Shown piece after piece: positions 25,805 through 34,068 of a stretch of DNA of 34,068 nucleotides. The DNA lies in NCBI GenBank assembly GCA_947074345.1, contig CAMTPH010000023.1, forward strand, positions 1 to 34,068, read 5' to 3'. This DNA comes from an uncultured Bacteroides sp. Its GTDB lineage: Bacteria; Bacteroidota; Bacteroidia; Bacteroidales; Bacteroidaceae. The translations under genes and the position numbers were made by a program. The notes beneath the pieces were generated by a model that searched no databases, was not told where the DNA came from, and saw nothing but the letters and a program-made list of their open reading frames with translations. Within the stretch, counting starts at the first letter, position 1. Each line of letters starts with the position of its first letter.

Positions 25805-26317
25805 CTATAAAATAGTCTTGCTAACATAAGTTGCCATATCCACTTTAGGAAGTTTACTGCCTTTAGTTATAACATCGGCAATAAAAATATTCGCTTGTTC
25901 AATGGTCATAATCTTCTTTTTTATTGCATAATATAAGAAGTCTAGAGTCGTTATATAAGTTAGTTTATGTGTATAGCAATAATCCTCAATGTCTTTTAAG
26001 TTGCTACTTCCTATAACATCATTATTATATCTGCAATAAGCCAGGCAAGCGCTTTCGCCTTGACCAAGATTTAATGTGAGCCGTGCATATTCCTTCATTA
26101 TTTCCATGTTCATAGGAAATGCTGTCACCATTATGTTTTTGAGAAGTAGTATTTGATTGTCGAGTTGTGCCTTTATAGTACCTTTAATTTCATTGTATAC
26201 TTTATCGAGTATGATGTATTCGTATGTTTCAAAAATTGTTGGAAGTATACCAAGATAGCCACCTTTCGCAAAATGAATTATTACATCAGCATCGACCACA
26301 ATTTTAGTTTTCGTCAT
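25805..26317 (-). CDS. PIN-like nuclease, third gene of an XRE/ImmA/PIN operon
   Basis: 170 residues. The opening KIVVDADVIIHFAKGG (5-20) with Asp9 and Asp11, the acidic YNEIKG (Glu43) and GQGESACLAYC (Glu88) match the acidic-residue layout of PIN-like RNases. The last conserved acidic cluster (normally a DD near residue 105) reads GSSNLKD, so the active site may be altered. The gene overlaps the ImmA/IrrE gene by 14 bases and is last in the operon. It could be a toxin RNase released or controlled by the peptidase and regulator. That model is inference from context. Confidence 0.65.
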   Translation of the reverse strand: MTKTKIVVDADVIIHFAKGGYLGILPTIFETYEYIILDKVYNEIKGTIKAQLDNQILLLKNIMVTAFPMNMEIMKEYARLTLNLGQGESACLAYCRYNNDVIGSSNLKDIEDYCYTHKLTYITTLDFLYYAIKKKIMTIEQANIFIADVITKGSKLPKVDMATYVSKTIL

Positions 26318-27014
26318 AAGATATAAGGTTTAATAATTCATTGTAGTGTCCTTCCGATATTTTATTTGTGTCAAATAGAATGCGTGCCTTTTCACCAAAA
26401 TCGCCTATTATGAGATTGTTATTTCCTGTGCAATAGAGTGAGAGATCATATCCGTACTGTTTGGCAGACTCCTTAACAGATATTTGTAGTAGTTTTTGTA
26501 AGTTACTCTCATTAAGAAGTCCTAGGGCCTTTAAGCGATAAAGCAGCGATTGTCGCGAAACAGAATAAAGTTGTTCTAATTTTAAAACTGTGGCAAGTTT
26601 TATATTTTTACTTTTAATCTCATCAGGCGATAAAAAATTTAATATTCCTTCATGAGGTAAAAGAAGTGCTGCGGCAAATAGATCAGCATTTTTTTCAGAG
26701 ATAGAATATTCGGGTGTATCAAGGCAGATGTGGTGCATTAGATTATCATCATAAAATAGATGATATAACTCATGCGCTACAGTAAAATGTTGTCTACCTC
26801 GAGTCGTTTCGCTATTAATCAGCATGAAAAAGTTATCTTCTTTCGATTTCATTGATAAACCATAGAACTTATTTGAAAGAGGACGGTAGATGGTGAGGAT
26901 ATTTTTTTTTCTTAAGATGTTCTTAGTCGAAATAGGCTCAGTCGTGTTGAATCCCGATTCTATACGAAACTTGGTAGCAAGCTGATTTGCAGTATCTAGA
27001 GATAGCTTTTTCAT
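26304..27014 (-). CDS. ImmA/IrrE-family metallopeptidase
   Basis: 236 residues. The zinc motif HELYH (81-85) is preceded by GRQHFTVA, and the third-ligand region EKNADLFAAALLLP (107-120) is the hallmark of the ImmA/IrrE (DUF955) family. The C-terminal part has a helical segment typical of these proteins (SRQSLLYRLKALGLL). Members cleave XRE-type repressors, as in ICEBs1 and in Deinococcus stress response. It overlaps the XRE gene by 4 bases (ATGA) and the PIN gene by 14 bases, a tightly coupled operon. The likely target is the adjacent XRE protein. Confidence 0.88.
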   Translation of the reverse strand: MKKLSLDTANQLATKFRIESGFNTTEPISTKNILRKKNILTIYRPLSNKFYGLSMKSKEDNFFMLINSETTRGRQHFTVAHELYHLFYDDNLMHHICLDTPEYSISEKNADLFAAALLLPHEGILNFLSPDEIKSKNIKLATVLKLEQLYSVSRQSLLYRLKALGLLNESNLQKLLQISVKESAKQYGYDLSLYCTGNNNLIIGDFGEKARILFDTNKISEGHYNELLNLISYDEN

Positions 27015-27346
27015 TTGCTCAAGAGGTTGTTAAGTTTCAAATAATTTTTCACGATGTTTTTGAATGAAGCAACCTCTTCCATATCCGAATTAGAAAGGTT
27101 GTCAACTCTAAAAGCGCAAACAAGCATACTGTCAACAACATCCTCGTTTTCCTCAAACAACAAATATAAATCGCACCCAAATAAGTTGGCAGCTTTTTCC
27201 AATGAATCTAATGTAGGTTCTCTGTCTCCAGATTCGTAATTAGAATATGCAGAACGTTTAACACCAAGAAATGAAGCAACTTGTTCCTGAGTAAAATGAT
27301 TGGCTTCTCTTAGCTTTTTAAGGTTAATTCCGATAATTGAGCTCAT
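27011..27346 (-). CDS. XRE-family transcriptional regulator
   Basis: 111 residues with an HTH_3 domain at about 7-62 (LKKLREANHFTQEQVASFLG, then SAYSNYESGDREPTLDSLEKA). The C-terminal 45 residues are acidic and Leu/Asn-rich, a possible dimerisation or cleavage region. First gene of the XRE-ImmA/IrrE-PIN operon. A canonical promoter and a 9-bp inverted repeat lie directly upstream (27363-27411), suggesting autorepression. The leader is about 17 bases. Confidence 0.9.
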   Translation of the reverse strand: MSSIIGINLKKLREANHFTQEQVASFLGVKRSAYSNYESGDREPTLDSLEKAANLFGCDLYLLFEENEDVVDSMLVCAFRVDNLSNSDMEEVASFKNIVKNYLKLNNLLSK

Positions 27347-27362
27347 AAGGTTGAATAATTAG

Positions 27363-27411
27363 ATGTGGCAAATATAGCTATTATATAAATAATAACAAAT
27401 AATTGCCACAT
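27363..27411. promoter_or_regulatory. Inverted-repeat operator framing the XRE promoter
   Basis: Perfect 9-bp arms ATGTGGCAA (27363-27371) and TTGCCACAT (27403-27411) frame the promoter. The inner arm overlaps the -7 element. The arm centres are 40 bp apart, close to four helical turns, so dimers could bind on one face. Binding by the XRE protein is inferred. Confidence 0.55.
27369..27399 (-). promoter_or_regulatory. Canonical Bacteroides-type promoter of the XRE operon
   Basis: On the minus strand TTTG (27396-27399) is followed by exactly 19 bases and TATATTTG (27369-27376), a full -33/-7 match. Transcription would start about 17 bases before the ATG at 27346. Confidence 0.7.
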
Positions 27412-27518
27412 TTGTTTATAACCATTTATGCTTTTGTTGGGTATATTTCTGTTTGTATGGAGTTGTACCGTTTCGCAGCATGTACTCGTTAATAGGGGTT
27501 TGTTAAATGATCGTTAGA

Positions 27519-30500
27519 TTAAATACTCTTACCTATATCCTTAAACTTATCAACAAAAGAAGATATTTTTTGGAATACACTCTGCTTTTTAGTTAAGTAT
27601 TGAGGATTCAACGGACTCATTTTAGGCAGCATGCTATTGAGTTCTGTTCCGTTTTCGCTTGCATATCCACGGTTCAAAGAAGCCGATATGTAGCGTTTTG
27701 CATCTTGTTCATTTAGCTTCTCATCAGCAATTAGCTGTGTAGCCTCTTTCCTTAGTTTCTCTTTTGCATAGCTGTAAAACGAATCCAAGATACTTGGTAT
27801 ATCATCGATGGCATCAATATCTGTATCGTTGATATAATCAACCACTAAGCTCTCTTTTGCTCGGTTTCCGATACTGGCACGAATCACACGACGTATTTCT
27901 TTTATTAATGCATCTTTGTCGTTGTTCTTCTTGTTGTGCTCAAAAATAAGTTCTAGAATATAGTCTAGGTTTATCTCTTGCGATTTCAACAAATCGACCT
28001 CAAAGATTACATCATCCCAATCGAATTTTGTTTTCTCCTCTTCTTTACCATCTTTTTCACGTCTTAACCAGTCGCGAATATCATTGTAAGTAGATCTGTA
28101 ATCTTGAACAGTTCGTTCGGGTAGTACTGTTATTTCTTGCATTGCAGCAATATCTTGATCTGTCACGAAGTAGGTATCTTTGAATGCTTCAATGGCTTGT
28201 GGGTCGTTTACATCAATCGCTTGAAGAGCGTTAAGGTGAGTAAACTCATCGTAGTTTTGCAAAATGTTTTCCACTCGCAAATACTCACCAAATAGTTTTA
28301 CGAACTCTTTTTTATCGCTTTCTGTAACGATTGTTCCTGGGTCTGGGAATTTCTCATTTAGTTCACTCACAACCTCTGTATAACCTCTACGTGCTTGGCC
28401 GGTAATCATATCAGTAAAACCTTCCAAGTACTCTTTGTAGCTTTTTTCGAGCACTACATTTCTTGTGCTGCTATCACCAAATATCGTAATAGCCTCAATG
28501 GTGGCAGCCTCCAAATCTCTAAAAGTTACGATATTGCCAAATGTCTTGGTAGCATCAAAAATACGGTTTGTACGAGAGAACGCTTGCATTAGTCCATGAT
28601 AACGCAAGTTCTTGTCTACAAATAGCGTATTGAGGGTAGGGGCATCAAATCCAGTAAGAAACATACCTACAACAATAATCAAGTCAACCTCTTTGCTCTT
28701 TACACGTTTAGCAAGGTCGCGATAATAGTTTTGAAACTCTTTGCTATCAACACCATAGCTTGTTTTAAACATTGCGTTGTAGTCGGCAATAGCATTTGTT
28801 AGAAACTCTTTGGCACTCAAGTCCATTGCCGATGGTTCAAATGTCTCATCGGGTATTTCACCTATCGCATTTTGTTCCTCATTGGCAGCAAAAGAAAAGA
28901 TGGTTGCTATTTTGAGAGGTTTCTCATTATCCTTTTGCAGATGGTTCAACTCTTCGTAATAGCATTTTGCAGCATCCACGCTACTAACGGCAAACATGGC
29001 ATTAAATCCTTTGCTTCCACCTTGTTTTCTGTGAGTTTTGATTTTGAAGTTCTGCAAAATGTATTGCGATATTTCTTTAATACGCGCAGGGTGAAGCATT
29101 GCTTTCTTATACTCGGCCGAACTTAGTTTTTCTTCATTTTGCTCCGATTCTAAGTTCTTAAACTTAGGTCGCACATCGTTGTAGTCCACTTTAAACTTCA
29201 ACACCTTCTCATCTCTGATAGCATCGGTGATGATATACGAGTGCAATTCACGTCCAAACACACTTTGGGTTGTTTCATCGCCCAGTGCATTATCACGGAA
29301 TATAGGCGTTCCGGTGAAACCAAATTGATAGTATCGTTTAAACTTCTTTCTTAAAAGCTTTTGAGCTTCCCCAAATTGCGAACGGTGACATTCGTCGAAG
29401 ATGAAAACAACCTGTTTTTGGTAGATTGATAGTGCATCTTCGTTTTTCATTAAGTTATTCAGTTTCTGAATGGTTGTGACGATGATTTTGTTATCATCCT
29501 TGCCGAGATTCCTTTTTAGACCGGCGGTGCTTTCTGAACCGTTTACACTATCGGGAGAGAATCTTTGATACTCTTTCATGGTTTGATAGTCCAAGTCTTT
29601 GCGGTCAACCACAAAGAACACCTTATCTACAAAGTCAAGTTCTGTAGCCAGTCTAGCAGCCTTAAAGCTCGTAAGTGTTTTTCCCGATCCGGTAGTATGC
29701 CATATATATCCGCCACCTTCGGGTTTAGCCCATTGTTTTGCATTAAAAGCGCTTTTTACCTTCCACAAGATACGCTCTGTTGCTGCTATTTGGTATGGAC
29801 GCATAATGAGGAGCGTGTCGTTAGTGTCAAAAACCGAATAAGCCAACAATACCTTTAGCAGCGTATTTTTCTGAAAGAAGGTAGCTGTAAAATCTTTCAA
29901 ATCTTTGATTAGTGAGTTGTCGGCTTTTGCCCAATTCATTGTAAAGTCGAAGCTGTTTTTGTTTCGCTCTGTGGTATTGGCAAAATAGCGGCTGTCTGTG
30001 CCGTTTGAGATAACAAAGATTTGCAGATACTTAAATAGAGAGTTCTCTTTGTTGAAGCTCTCTTTTGTATAGCGATGCACTTGATTAAAGGCTTCGCGAA
30101 TAGCTACGCCACGTTTCTTTAGCTCTATTTGCACCAATGGCAACCCATTGACTAAGATAGTAACATCATAGCGGTTGGCCTGGGTTCCGGTTTGTTCAAA
30201 TTGCGATATAACTTGGAGCTTGTTGCGTGTAATATCCTTTTTATCTACTAAGTAGATATTTTGAATATGACCATCGTCGAATACAAAGTCATAGATATGG
30301 TTATTGTGTATCTTCTTGGTTTTCTCAACAAGATTATCACTTGGTTTATCCAAATATTCCTCCATATAGCGATTCCATTCGCTATCAGTAAAAACCATTT
30401 TGTTAAGCTCCTGAATCTGCTTTCTTGCATTATCAAGCATTGCTTTTACGCTCTTTAACGTGGGGTTTTCATATCCCTGATTGATTAAGTCTTGTATCAG

Positions 30501-30623
30501 TTCACGTTCAAGATCTACCTCTGTTTGATAACCAACAGGGGCCTCATTTGTCATTGAGTATTTATTATAATCATCAAGAACTATGAAGTTCTTCGTTTCT
30601 GCTATGGTTTTATACTGTGTCAT
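27519..30623 (-). CDS. hsdR: Type I restriction endonuclease subunit R
   Basis: 1034 residues, near the length of EcoR124I-type (type IC) HsdR. The N-terminal PD-ExK nuclease has Asp153 and ELK (Glu167, Lys169). The SF2 translocase follows with HTTGSGKT (309-316), DECH (410-413), GFTGTP (435-440) and a late LTGFDAP and QAFSRTNR. The C-terminal helical domain binds the methylase core. It starts 17 bases after hsdS and ends the operon. It cuts DNA away from unmethylated recognition sites after ATP-driven translocation. Intact frame, so the system is probably active. Confidence 0.96.
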   Translation of the reverse strand: MTQYKTIAETKNFIVLDDYNKYSMTNEAPVGYQTEVDLERELIQDLINQGYENPTLKSVKAMLDNARKQIQELNKMVFTDSEWNRYMEEYLDKPSDNLVEKTKKIHNNHIYDFVFDDGHIQNIYLVDKKDITRNKLQVISQFEQTGTQANRYDVTILVNGLPLVQIELKKRGVAIREAFNQVHRYTKESFNKENSLFKYLQIFVISNGTDSRYFANTTERNKNSFDFTMNWAKADNSLIKDLKDFTATFFQKNTLLKVLLAYSVFDTNDTLLIMRPYQIAATERILWKVKSAFNAKQWAKPEGGGYIWHTTGSGKTLTSFKAARLATELDFVDKVFFVVDRKDLDYQTMKEYQRFSPDSVNGSESTAGLKRNLGKDDNKIIVTTIQKLNNLMKNEDALSIYQKQVVFIFDECHRSQFGEAQKLLRKKFKRYYQFGFTGTPIFRDNALGDETTQSVFGRELHSYIITDAIRDEKVLKFKVDYNDVRPKFKNLESEQNEEKLSSAEYKKAMLHPARIKEISQYILQNFKIKTHRKQGGSKGFNAMFAVSSVDAAKCYYEELNHLQKDNEKPLKIATIFSFAANEEQNAIGEIPDETFEPSAMDLSAKEFLTNAIADYNAMFKTSYGVDSKEFQNYYRDLAKRVKSKEVDLIIVVGMFLTGFDAPTLNTLFVDKNLRYHGLMQAFSRTNRIFDATKTFGNIVTFRDLEAATIEAITIFGDSSTRNVVLEKSYKEYLEGFTDMITGQARRGYTEVVSELNEKFPDPGTIVTESDKKEFVKLFGEYLRVENILQNYDEFTHLNALQAIDVNDPQAIEAFKDTYFVTDQDIAAMQEITVLPERTVQDYRSTYNDIRDWLRREKDGKEEEKTKFDWDDVIFEVDLLKSQEINLDYILELIFEHNKKNNDKDALIKEIRRVIRASIGNRAKESLVVDYINDTDIDAIDDIPSILDSFYSYAKEKLRKEATQLIADEKLNEQDAKRYISASLNRGYASENGTELNSMLPKMSPLNPQYLTKKQSVFQKISSFVDKFKDIGKSI

Positions 30624-30640
30624 ATCATTATGCTTTAAGG

Positions 30641-31843
30641 TTATTCTTTTGGGAATGTCAACAACATATCCCGGTAGTATTCATATTGTTTTTGTCTTAA
30701 CTCAATTTCTTTTGGTAAACCTTCGGTTATTGAGGTTGTTAGTGTATCGAATTTATCGAGAATTGCTACTATGCGTTCTTGTTCTTCAAGTGGAGGGATT
30801 GGGATTATTGCCTTGCTTAGACCGTTTGCATTGATAGCAGAAATCTTACCAGATGAAATGTATTTTTTTATTTGGTTATGAAAATGCTTAGTTCGTGTAA
30901 AATACGCTACATATTTAGGGTTTAACTGACTTCTATATGAAAAACAAGCATCGTGTATAACAACACCTTTGTTACTTAACCAAGCTGTACCTTTTCCAAT
31001 ATCTTCAATTGTTTCGCCTGCTGCTACAATAACAACATCACCTTTTTCTGCAACTCTTAGTTTTTTATTGTCAACTAATTTTTCACTAAGGAACGACTTG
31101 CTTTCGTTTGCCCAAGTACCATAATGAGTATACATTTCACCATAATGGATGCAAGGAACTCCATCTGAAGTCATGTCTGTTCTTACAAAACGTTTGCCTC
31201 GCTGAAACTCGCCAATTTTCCCTAATGCTTCCCACTTAACTGTGTTTTCTTCAAAGCTGAAAAACTCTTCACGATAGTGCTCATACTGATTTTTGCGAGC
31301 TGTAAGCTCCGCTGTAAGCTCCGCTGTAAGCTCCGCTGTAAGCTCTGTAAAAGTGTCTAAGATGCGAACTATTTCGTTTTGAATTGCAAGCGATTTTTCA
31401 GGATTGTTTGGGCAGGGGATAGGGATTAAAATCTTTTTTACGTCAGCAGCACTCATATTTGGTACACTGCTTTGTTTGTAACTTATTTGTATAGATGTAA
31501 GGTAATGAAATAAATATTTTGGCAATAGGTTATCATCTTTAGGTATAACTACTTTGAGCCTAATTATTGGTGTAAAACAAGCTCTTCTAAAATATATGGC
31601 TCCAGTATTTGCTCCTATGGAAGATATAGTAACGGCATCTTTATCTATTTTGTAGCTATCAGTAAATCCATAAATTTCAACGCCATTTCCATATATTGGA
31701 TATTGATTAATATCGTCAGGAACAGAGCCTTTTGTACAATCTAACGGAGGCTCTCCGCCTGTAAATATATTACATACCTCTCCCAAAGCCATCCATTCAA
31801 CCTCAACTCCCTCTAACAATTTATCTAAATAACTATTATTCAT
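30641..31843 (-). CDS. hsdS: Type I specificity subunit S with TAEL repeats
   Basis: 400 residues. Two target-recognition domains (about 14-160 and 200-345) are each followed by a conserved helix, [13 protein letters not shown] and [13 protein letters not shown]. Between them, residues 169-180 are three TAEL units (preceded by TEL), encoded by a 12-bp DNA repeat. Both halves end in a similar [15 protein letters not shown] / [15 protein letters not shown] element. In EcoR124I two versus three TAEL units change the spacer of the split recognition site. The start overlaps the RhuM gene end by 8 bases. Target sequence cannot be predicted from the protein by eye. Confidence 0.95.
   Translation of the reverse strand: MNNSYLDKLLEGVEVEWMALGEVCNIFTGGEPPLDCTKGSVPDDINQYPIYGNGVEIYGFTDSYKIDKDAVTISSIGANTGAIYFRRACFTPIIRLKVVIPKDDNLLPKYLFHYLTSIQISYKQSSVPNMSAADVKKILIPIPCPNNPEKSLAIQNEIVRILDTFTELTAELTAELTAELTARKNQYEHYREEFFSFEENTVKWEALGKIGEFQRGKRFVRTDMTSDGVPCIHYGEMYTHYGTWANESKSFLSEKLVDNKKLRVAEKGDVVIVAAGETIEDIGKGTAWLSNKGVVIHDACFSYRSQLNPKYVAYFTRTKHFHNQIKKYISSGKISAINANGLSKAIIPIPPLEEQERIVAILDKFDTLTTSITEGLPKEIELRQKQYEYYRDMLLTFPKE
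31301..31345 (-). repeat. 12-bp tandem repeat in hsdS, 3.75 copies
   Basis: TGTAAGCTCCGC occurs at 31301-31312, 31313-31324 and 31325-31336 without a mismatch, then 9 bases of a fourth copy. It encodes Thr-Ala-Glu-Leu in frame, so gain or loss of a copy keeps the reading frame. Confidence 0.9.
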
Positions 31844-32234
31844 CTTTCCCTCCTTTTCTTAATCTCTGTTTGGTTTGTTTCTCAAAGTCAGAGATGATTT
31901 TTTGTGTTTTGTTAAACTCATCATATTTCTCGCGAGAGTTTACACGATAGCCCACCGAGATAATGGCGTCGAGGCTGTAGAATATCGTGGTTCGTTTTAC
32001 ATCTCTGCTGCCCTCTTTTTGAACTACCGAGAATTCCTCGGTAGTTGCACTCTCTGCTAACTCACCATCGGCAAAGATGTTTTTCAAATGCAACGAAATA
32101 TTGTCGCTCGAGCAGTCAAACAACTCAGCCATTGCCTTTTGAGTAAGCCAAACGGTGTCGTCTTTGACTATTGCACTTACCGAAACATCGTGTTCGGGGG
32201 TGTTGTATATCAGAAACCTCAATTCATTGTTCAT
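31836..32234 (-). CDS. rhuM: Short RhuM-family protein with internal deletion
   Basis: 132 residues; full RhuM proteins are about 330. Residues 1-98 match the conserved N-terminus, including VWLTQKAMAELFDCSSDNISLH and RTTIFYSLDAIISVGYRVNS. The sequence then jumps to YDEFNKTQKIISDFEKQTKQ, which resembles the far C-terminus of the family. The middle of about 200 residues is missing without a frameshift. It starts 3 bases after hsdM and overlaps hsdS by 8 bases, so it is embedded in the restriction operon. RhuM genes are often found there; their function is unknown. It may be a working short form or a relic. Confidence 0.75.
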   Translation of the reverse strand: MNNELRFLIYNTPEHDVSVSAIVKDDTVWLTQKAMAELFDCSSDNISLHLKNIFADGELAESATTEEFSVVQKEGSRDVKRTTIFYSLDAIISVGYRVNSREKYDEFNKTQKIISDFEKQTKQRLRKGGKDE

Positions 32235-32237
32235 TGC

Positions 32238-33785
32238 TTACCCTTCAATTTCGTTTATAATAGCATCAATGCTAATGCGTAGGGCATCAATCTTCTTCAC
32301 CGTTTCGCCTATCTCGGCATTTAACTCTTTAATATCAATCACCTCACGGTTGTCTTTCGCCTCTACATACGAACTAACCGAAAGATTATAATCGTTGTCG
32401 GCAATGAGGCTGTTGTCTACCGTTATGGCTACATGTTCTACATCTTCTTTGCGGTCGAAGATCTTCATTATTTCAGTAATATGTCCTTCTTCGAGTATAT
32501 TGTTATTGGTTACCTTCTTGAAGAACTCTTCGCCGCTAGCATCTATAAATTGCGTTCTTGCATCTTGTTTGTTTTTAGCCAAAACCAAGATGTTGACCGC
32601 TATCGAAGTGCCATAAAAAAGGTTTGGTGCAAGCGATATAACGGTTTCTACAAAGTTATTGTCTACCAAGTATTTTCTAATCTTCTGTTCAGCACCACCA
32701 CGATAAAAGATACCGGGGAAGCAAACAATAGCTGCTCGGCCTTTGCCCGATAGATAACTCAAAGCATGAAGCACAAAAGCAAAATCGGCTTTCGACTTAG
32801 GAGCAAGCACACCGGCAGGAGCAAAGCGGTCGTCATTGATGAGGGTAGGGTCGTCTGAACCAATCCAGCTAACCGAGTAAGGCGGATTAGACACAATGGC
32901 ATCAAACGGTTTATCGTCGCCAAACTGAGGATCGAGAAGCGTATTGCCAAGAGCTATATTAAACTTGTCGTAGTTGATGTTATGCAAAAACATATTCATA
33001 CGAGCAAGGTTGTAGGTGGTATGGTTTATCTCTTGTCCCCAAAAACCATCCTCGATAACGTGATTGTCGAAGTGTTTTTTGGCTTGCAATAGCAAAGAAC
33101 CCGAACCAGCTGCTGGGTCATAAATCTTATTTACGCTTGTTTGCTTGTGCATAGCAAGCTGTGCAATAAGTTTTGAAACGTGTTGAGGAGTAAAAAACTC
33201 ACCACCTGATTTACCCGCATTGGCAGCGTAGTTATTAATTAGATATTCATAAGCATCGCCAAATAGGTCAATGTGGTTATCTTCAAAATTGCCAAAGTTC
33301 AAATCTTCCACACCTTTCAATACAGCAGCCAAACGGCTGTTTTTGTTCTCAACCGTATTGCCAAGACGTGTGCTGGTAGTATCGAAGTCGGCAAACAATC
33401 CTTTTATATCTTGTTCAGAAGGGTAGCCATTAGCCGAACTCTCAATAGCATCGAAAATAGCTTTTAGGTCTGTATTCAAATTGGAGTTAGTATTAGCACC
33501 TTTTGCAATATTCACAAATAGCTGACTAGGATAGATAAAATACCCTTTGGTTTTGATTGCATCATCTTTAATCTCGGGAGTTATCACGCTATCAGGCAAA
33601 TTAGCATAGTTTACACTAGCATCGCCACCTTCAATATAATTGGTGAAATTCTCACTAATAAAGCGATAAAAGAGAGTACCCAGTACAAACTGTTTAAAAT
33701 CCCAACCATCAACTGCTCCACGCACATCGTTTGCTATTTTCCATATCTTAGCCTGCAATTCGGCTCTTTGTGCTATACTTGTCAT
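32238..33785 (-). CDS. hsdM: Type I DNA methyltransferase subunit M
   Basis: 515 residues, near EcoR124I HsdM length. N6-adenine methyltransferase motif I region DPAAGSGS (223-230) and motif IV NPPY (300-303) are intact. The N-terminal helical domain (about 10-140) and the family motif GGEFFTP (194-200) are present. The C-terminal coiled region (about 470-515) contacts HsdS. It uses S-adenosylmethionine to methylate adenines in the recognition site. First gene of the operon, with a -7 promoter match at 33862-33869. Confidence 0.97.
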   Translation of the reverse strand: MTSIAQRAELQAKIWKIANDVRGAVDGWDFKQFVLGTLFYRFISENFTNYIEGGDASVNYANLPDSVITPEIKDDAIKTKGYFIYPSQLFVNIAKGANTNSNLNTDLKAIFDAIESSANGYPSEQDIKGLFADFDTTSTRLGNTVENKNSRLAAVLKGVEDLNFGNFEDNHIDLFGDAYEYLINNYAANAGKSGGEFFTPQHVSKLIAQLAMHKQTSVNKIYDPAAGSGSLLLQAKKHFDNHVIEDGFWGQEINHTTYNLARMNMFLHNINYDKFNIALGNTLLDPQFGDDKPFDAIVSNPPYSVSWIGSDDPTLINDDRFAPAGVLAPKSKADFAFVLHALSYLSGKGRAAIVCFPGIFYRGGAEQKIRKYLVDNNFVETVISLAPNLFYGTSIAVNILVLAKNKQDARTQFIDASGEEFFKKVTNNNILEEGHITEIMKIFDRKEDVEHVAITVDNSLIADNDYNLSVSSYVEAKDNREVIDIKELNAEIGETVKKIDALRISIDAIINEIEG

Positions 33786-33861
33786 ACTATTTATATTTAC
33801 TTTTATTTAGTAGTTTACTTCTATATAATACCCAACATTAAAATTAATATTGTGGTAAACG

Positions 33862-33869
33862 CAAAGGTA
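33862..33869 (-). promoter_or_regulatory. Candidate promoter of the restriction-modification operon
   Basis: Reads TACCTTTG on the minus strand, matching TAnnTTTG. The leader to the hsdM ATG would be about 70 bases. The -33 is weak. Confidence 0.5.
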
Positions 33870-33959
33870 TTGAAAAATACGGTAGTTTGTATCAAGCTAT
33901 CTAAGCAATTATTCTATGAATTGTAGTCAATAAAACGTTGAACTAGCCATGATGAGAAC

Positions 33960-33994
33960 CAGGTGTTAGTTATAGAATTCTCCAAAAACACCTG
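33960..33994. repeat. Short inverted repeat near the window edge
   Basis: CAGGTGTT (33960-33967) pairs with AACACCTG (33987-33994) over a 19-base loop. The rest of 33870-34068 shows no gene. It may be a weak terminator for a gene beyond the window. Confidence 0.4.
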
Positions 33995-34068
33995 TCAACC
34001 GGAAGTTTTGTGTATTTCTCAAATGCTAATAAACATTAATTAGTGGTTTTGCTATTTATTCTCTCTTG

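Noticed and set aside
31301..31345. Possible CRISPR-like repeat
   Set aside because: Units are 12 bp, contiguous, without spacers, and translate to TAEL in hsdS.
33960..33994. Attachment site of an integrated element
   Set aside because: No tRNA gene, integrase or matching direct repeat in the window; the structure is only an 8-bp hairpin.

Overview
The window looks like chromosomal DNA of a Bacteroidota member, most likely order Bacteroidales. The evidence is: fimbrillin, DUF5119 and DUF3575 surface genes; a protein with a type B type IX secretion sorting domain; many lipoproteins; weak Shine-Dalgarno use; and repeated matches to the Bacteroides -7 promoter element TAnnTTTG. I cannot name the genus from this sequence alone. 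No rRNA, tRNA, insertion sequence or CRISPR array was seen.

Region 1 (1-18.9 kb) is mostly ordinary core-like sequence. On the minus strand it carries an M50-type membrane protease, an operon of a transglutaminase-fold lipoprotein and glutamine-dependent NAD synthetase (nadE), and a two-gene envelope operon (LysM plus periplasmic-binding-fold protein, then an outer-membrane beta-barrel). On the plus strand follow a secreted CHU_C-domain protein, uvrA, a YbaK-type aminoacyl-tRNA deacylase and a POT-family peptide transporter. Next come a GNAT acetyltransferase, a lipoprotein homologous to penicillin-binding transpeptidases but lacking all three catalytic motifs, a FUSC-like membrane protein, small secreted and membrane proteins, a phage-type small hypothetical gene and an M28 metallopeptidase.

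Region 2 (18.9-25.7 kb) is more AT-rich and surface-related. A large 808-residue fimbrillin-like lipoprotein on the plus strand converges on a minus-strand operon of DUF3575 outer-membrane protein, DUF5119 lipoprotein and a 354-residue fimbrillin. A 21-codon open frame that is almost entirely signal peptide, with an inverted repeat at its start codon, lies upstream of this operon. A small periplasmic protein with Spy/CpxP-like features follows.

Region 3 (25.8-33.8 kb) is a defence island. Its first unit is an overlapping three-gene operon of XRE regulator, ImmA/IrrE metallopeptidase and PIN-like nuclease, driven by a canonical promoter framed by a 9-bp inverted repeat. Its second unit is a complete type I restriction-modification operon (hsdM, short rhuM, hsdS, hsdR). 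The HsdS carries TAEL tandem repeats like those of type IC enzymes such as EcoR124I, where the repeat number changes DNA specificity.

The best candidates for something underdescribed are the XRE/ImmA/PIN module with its operator, the internally shortened RhuM inside the type I operon, the motif-less transpeptidase lipoprotein and the signal-peptide micro-ORF ahead of the fimbrial operon.
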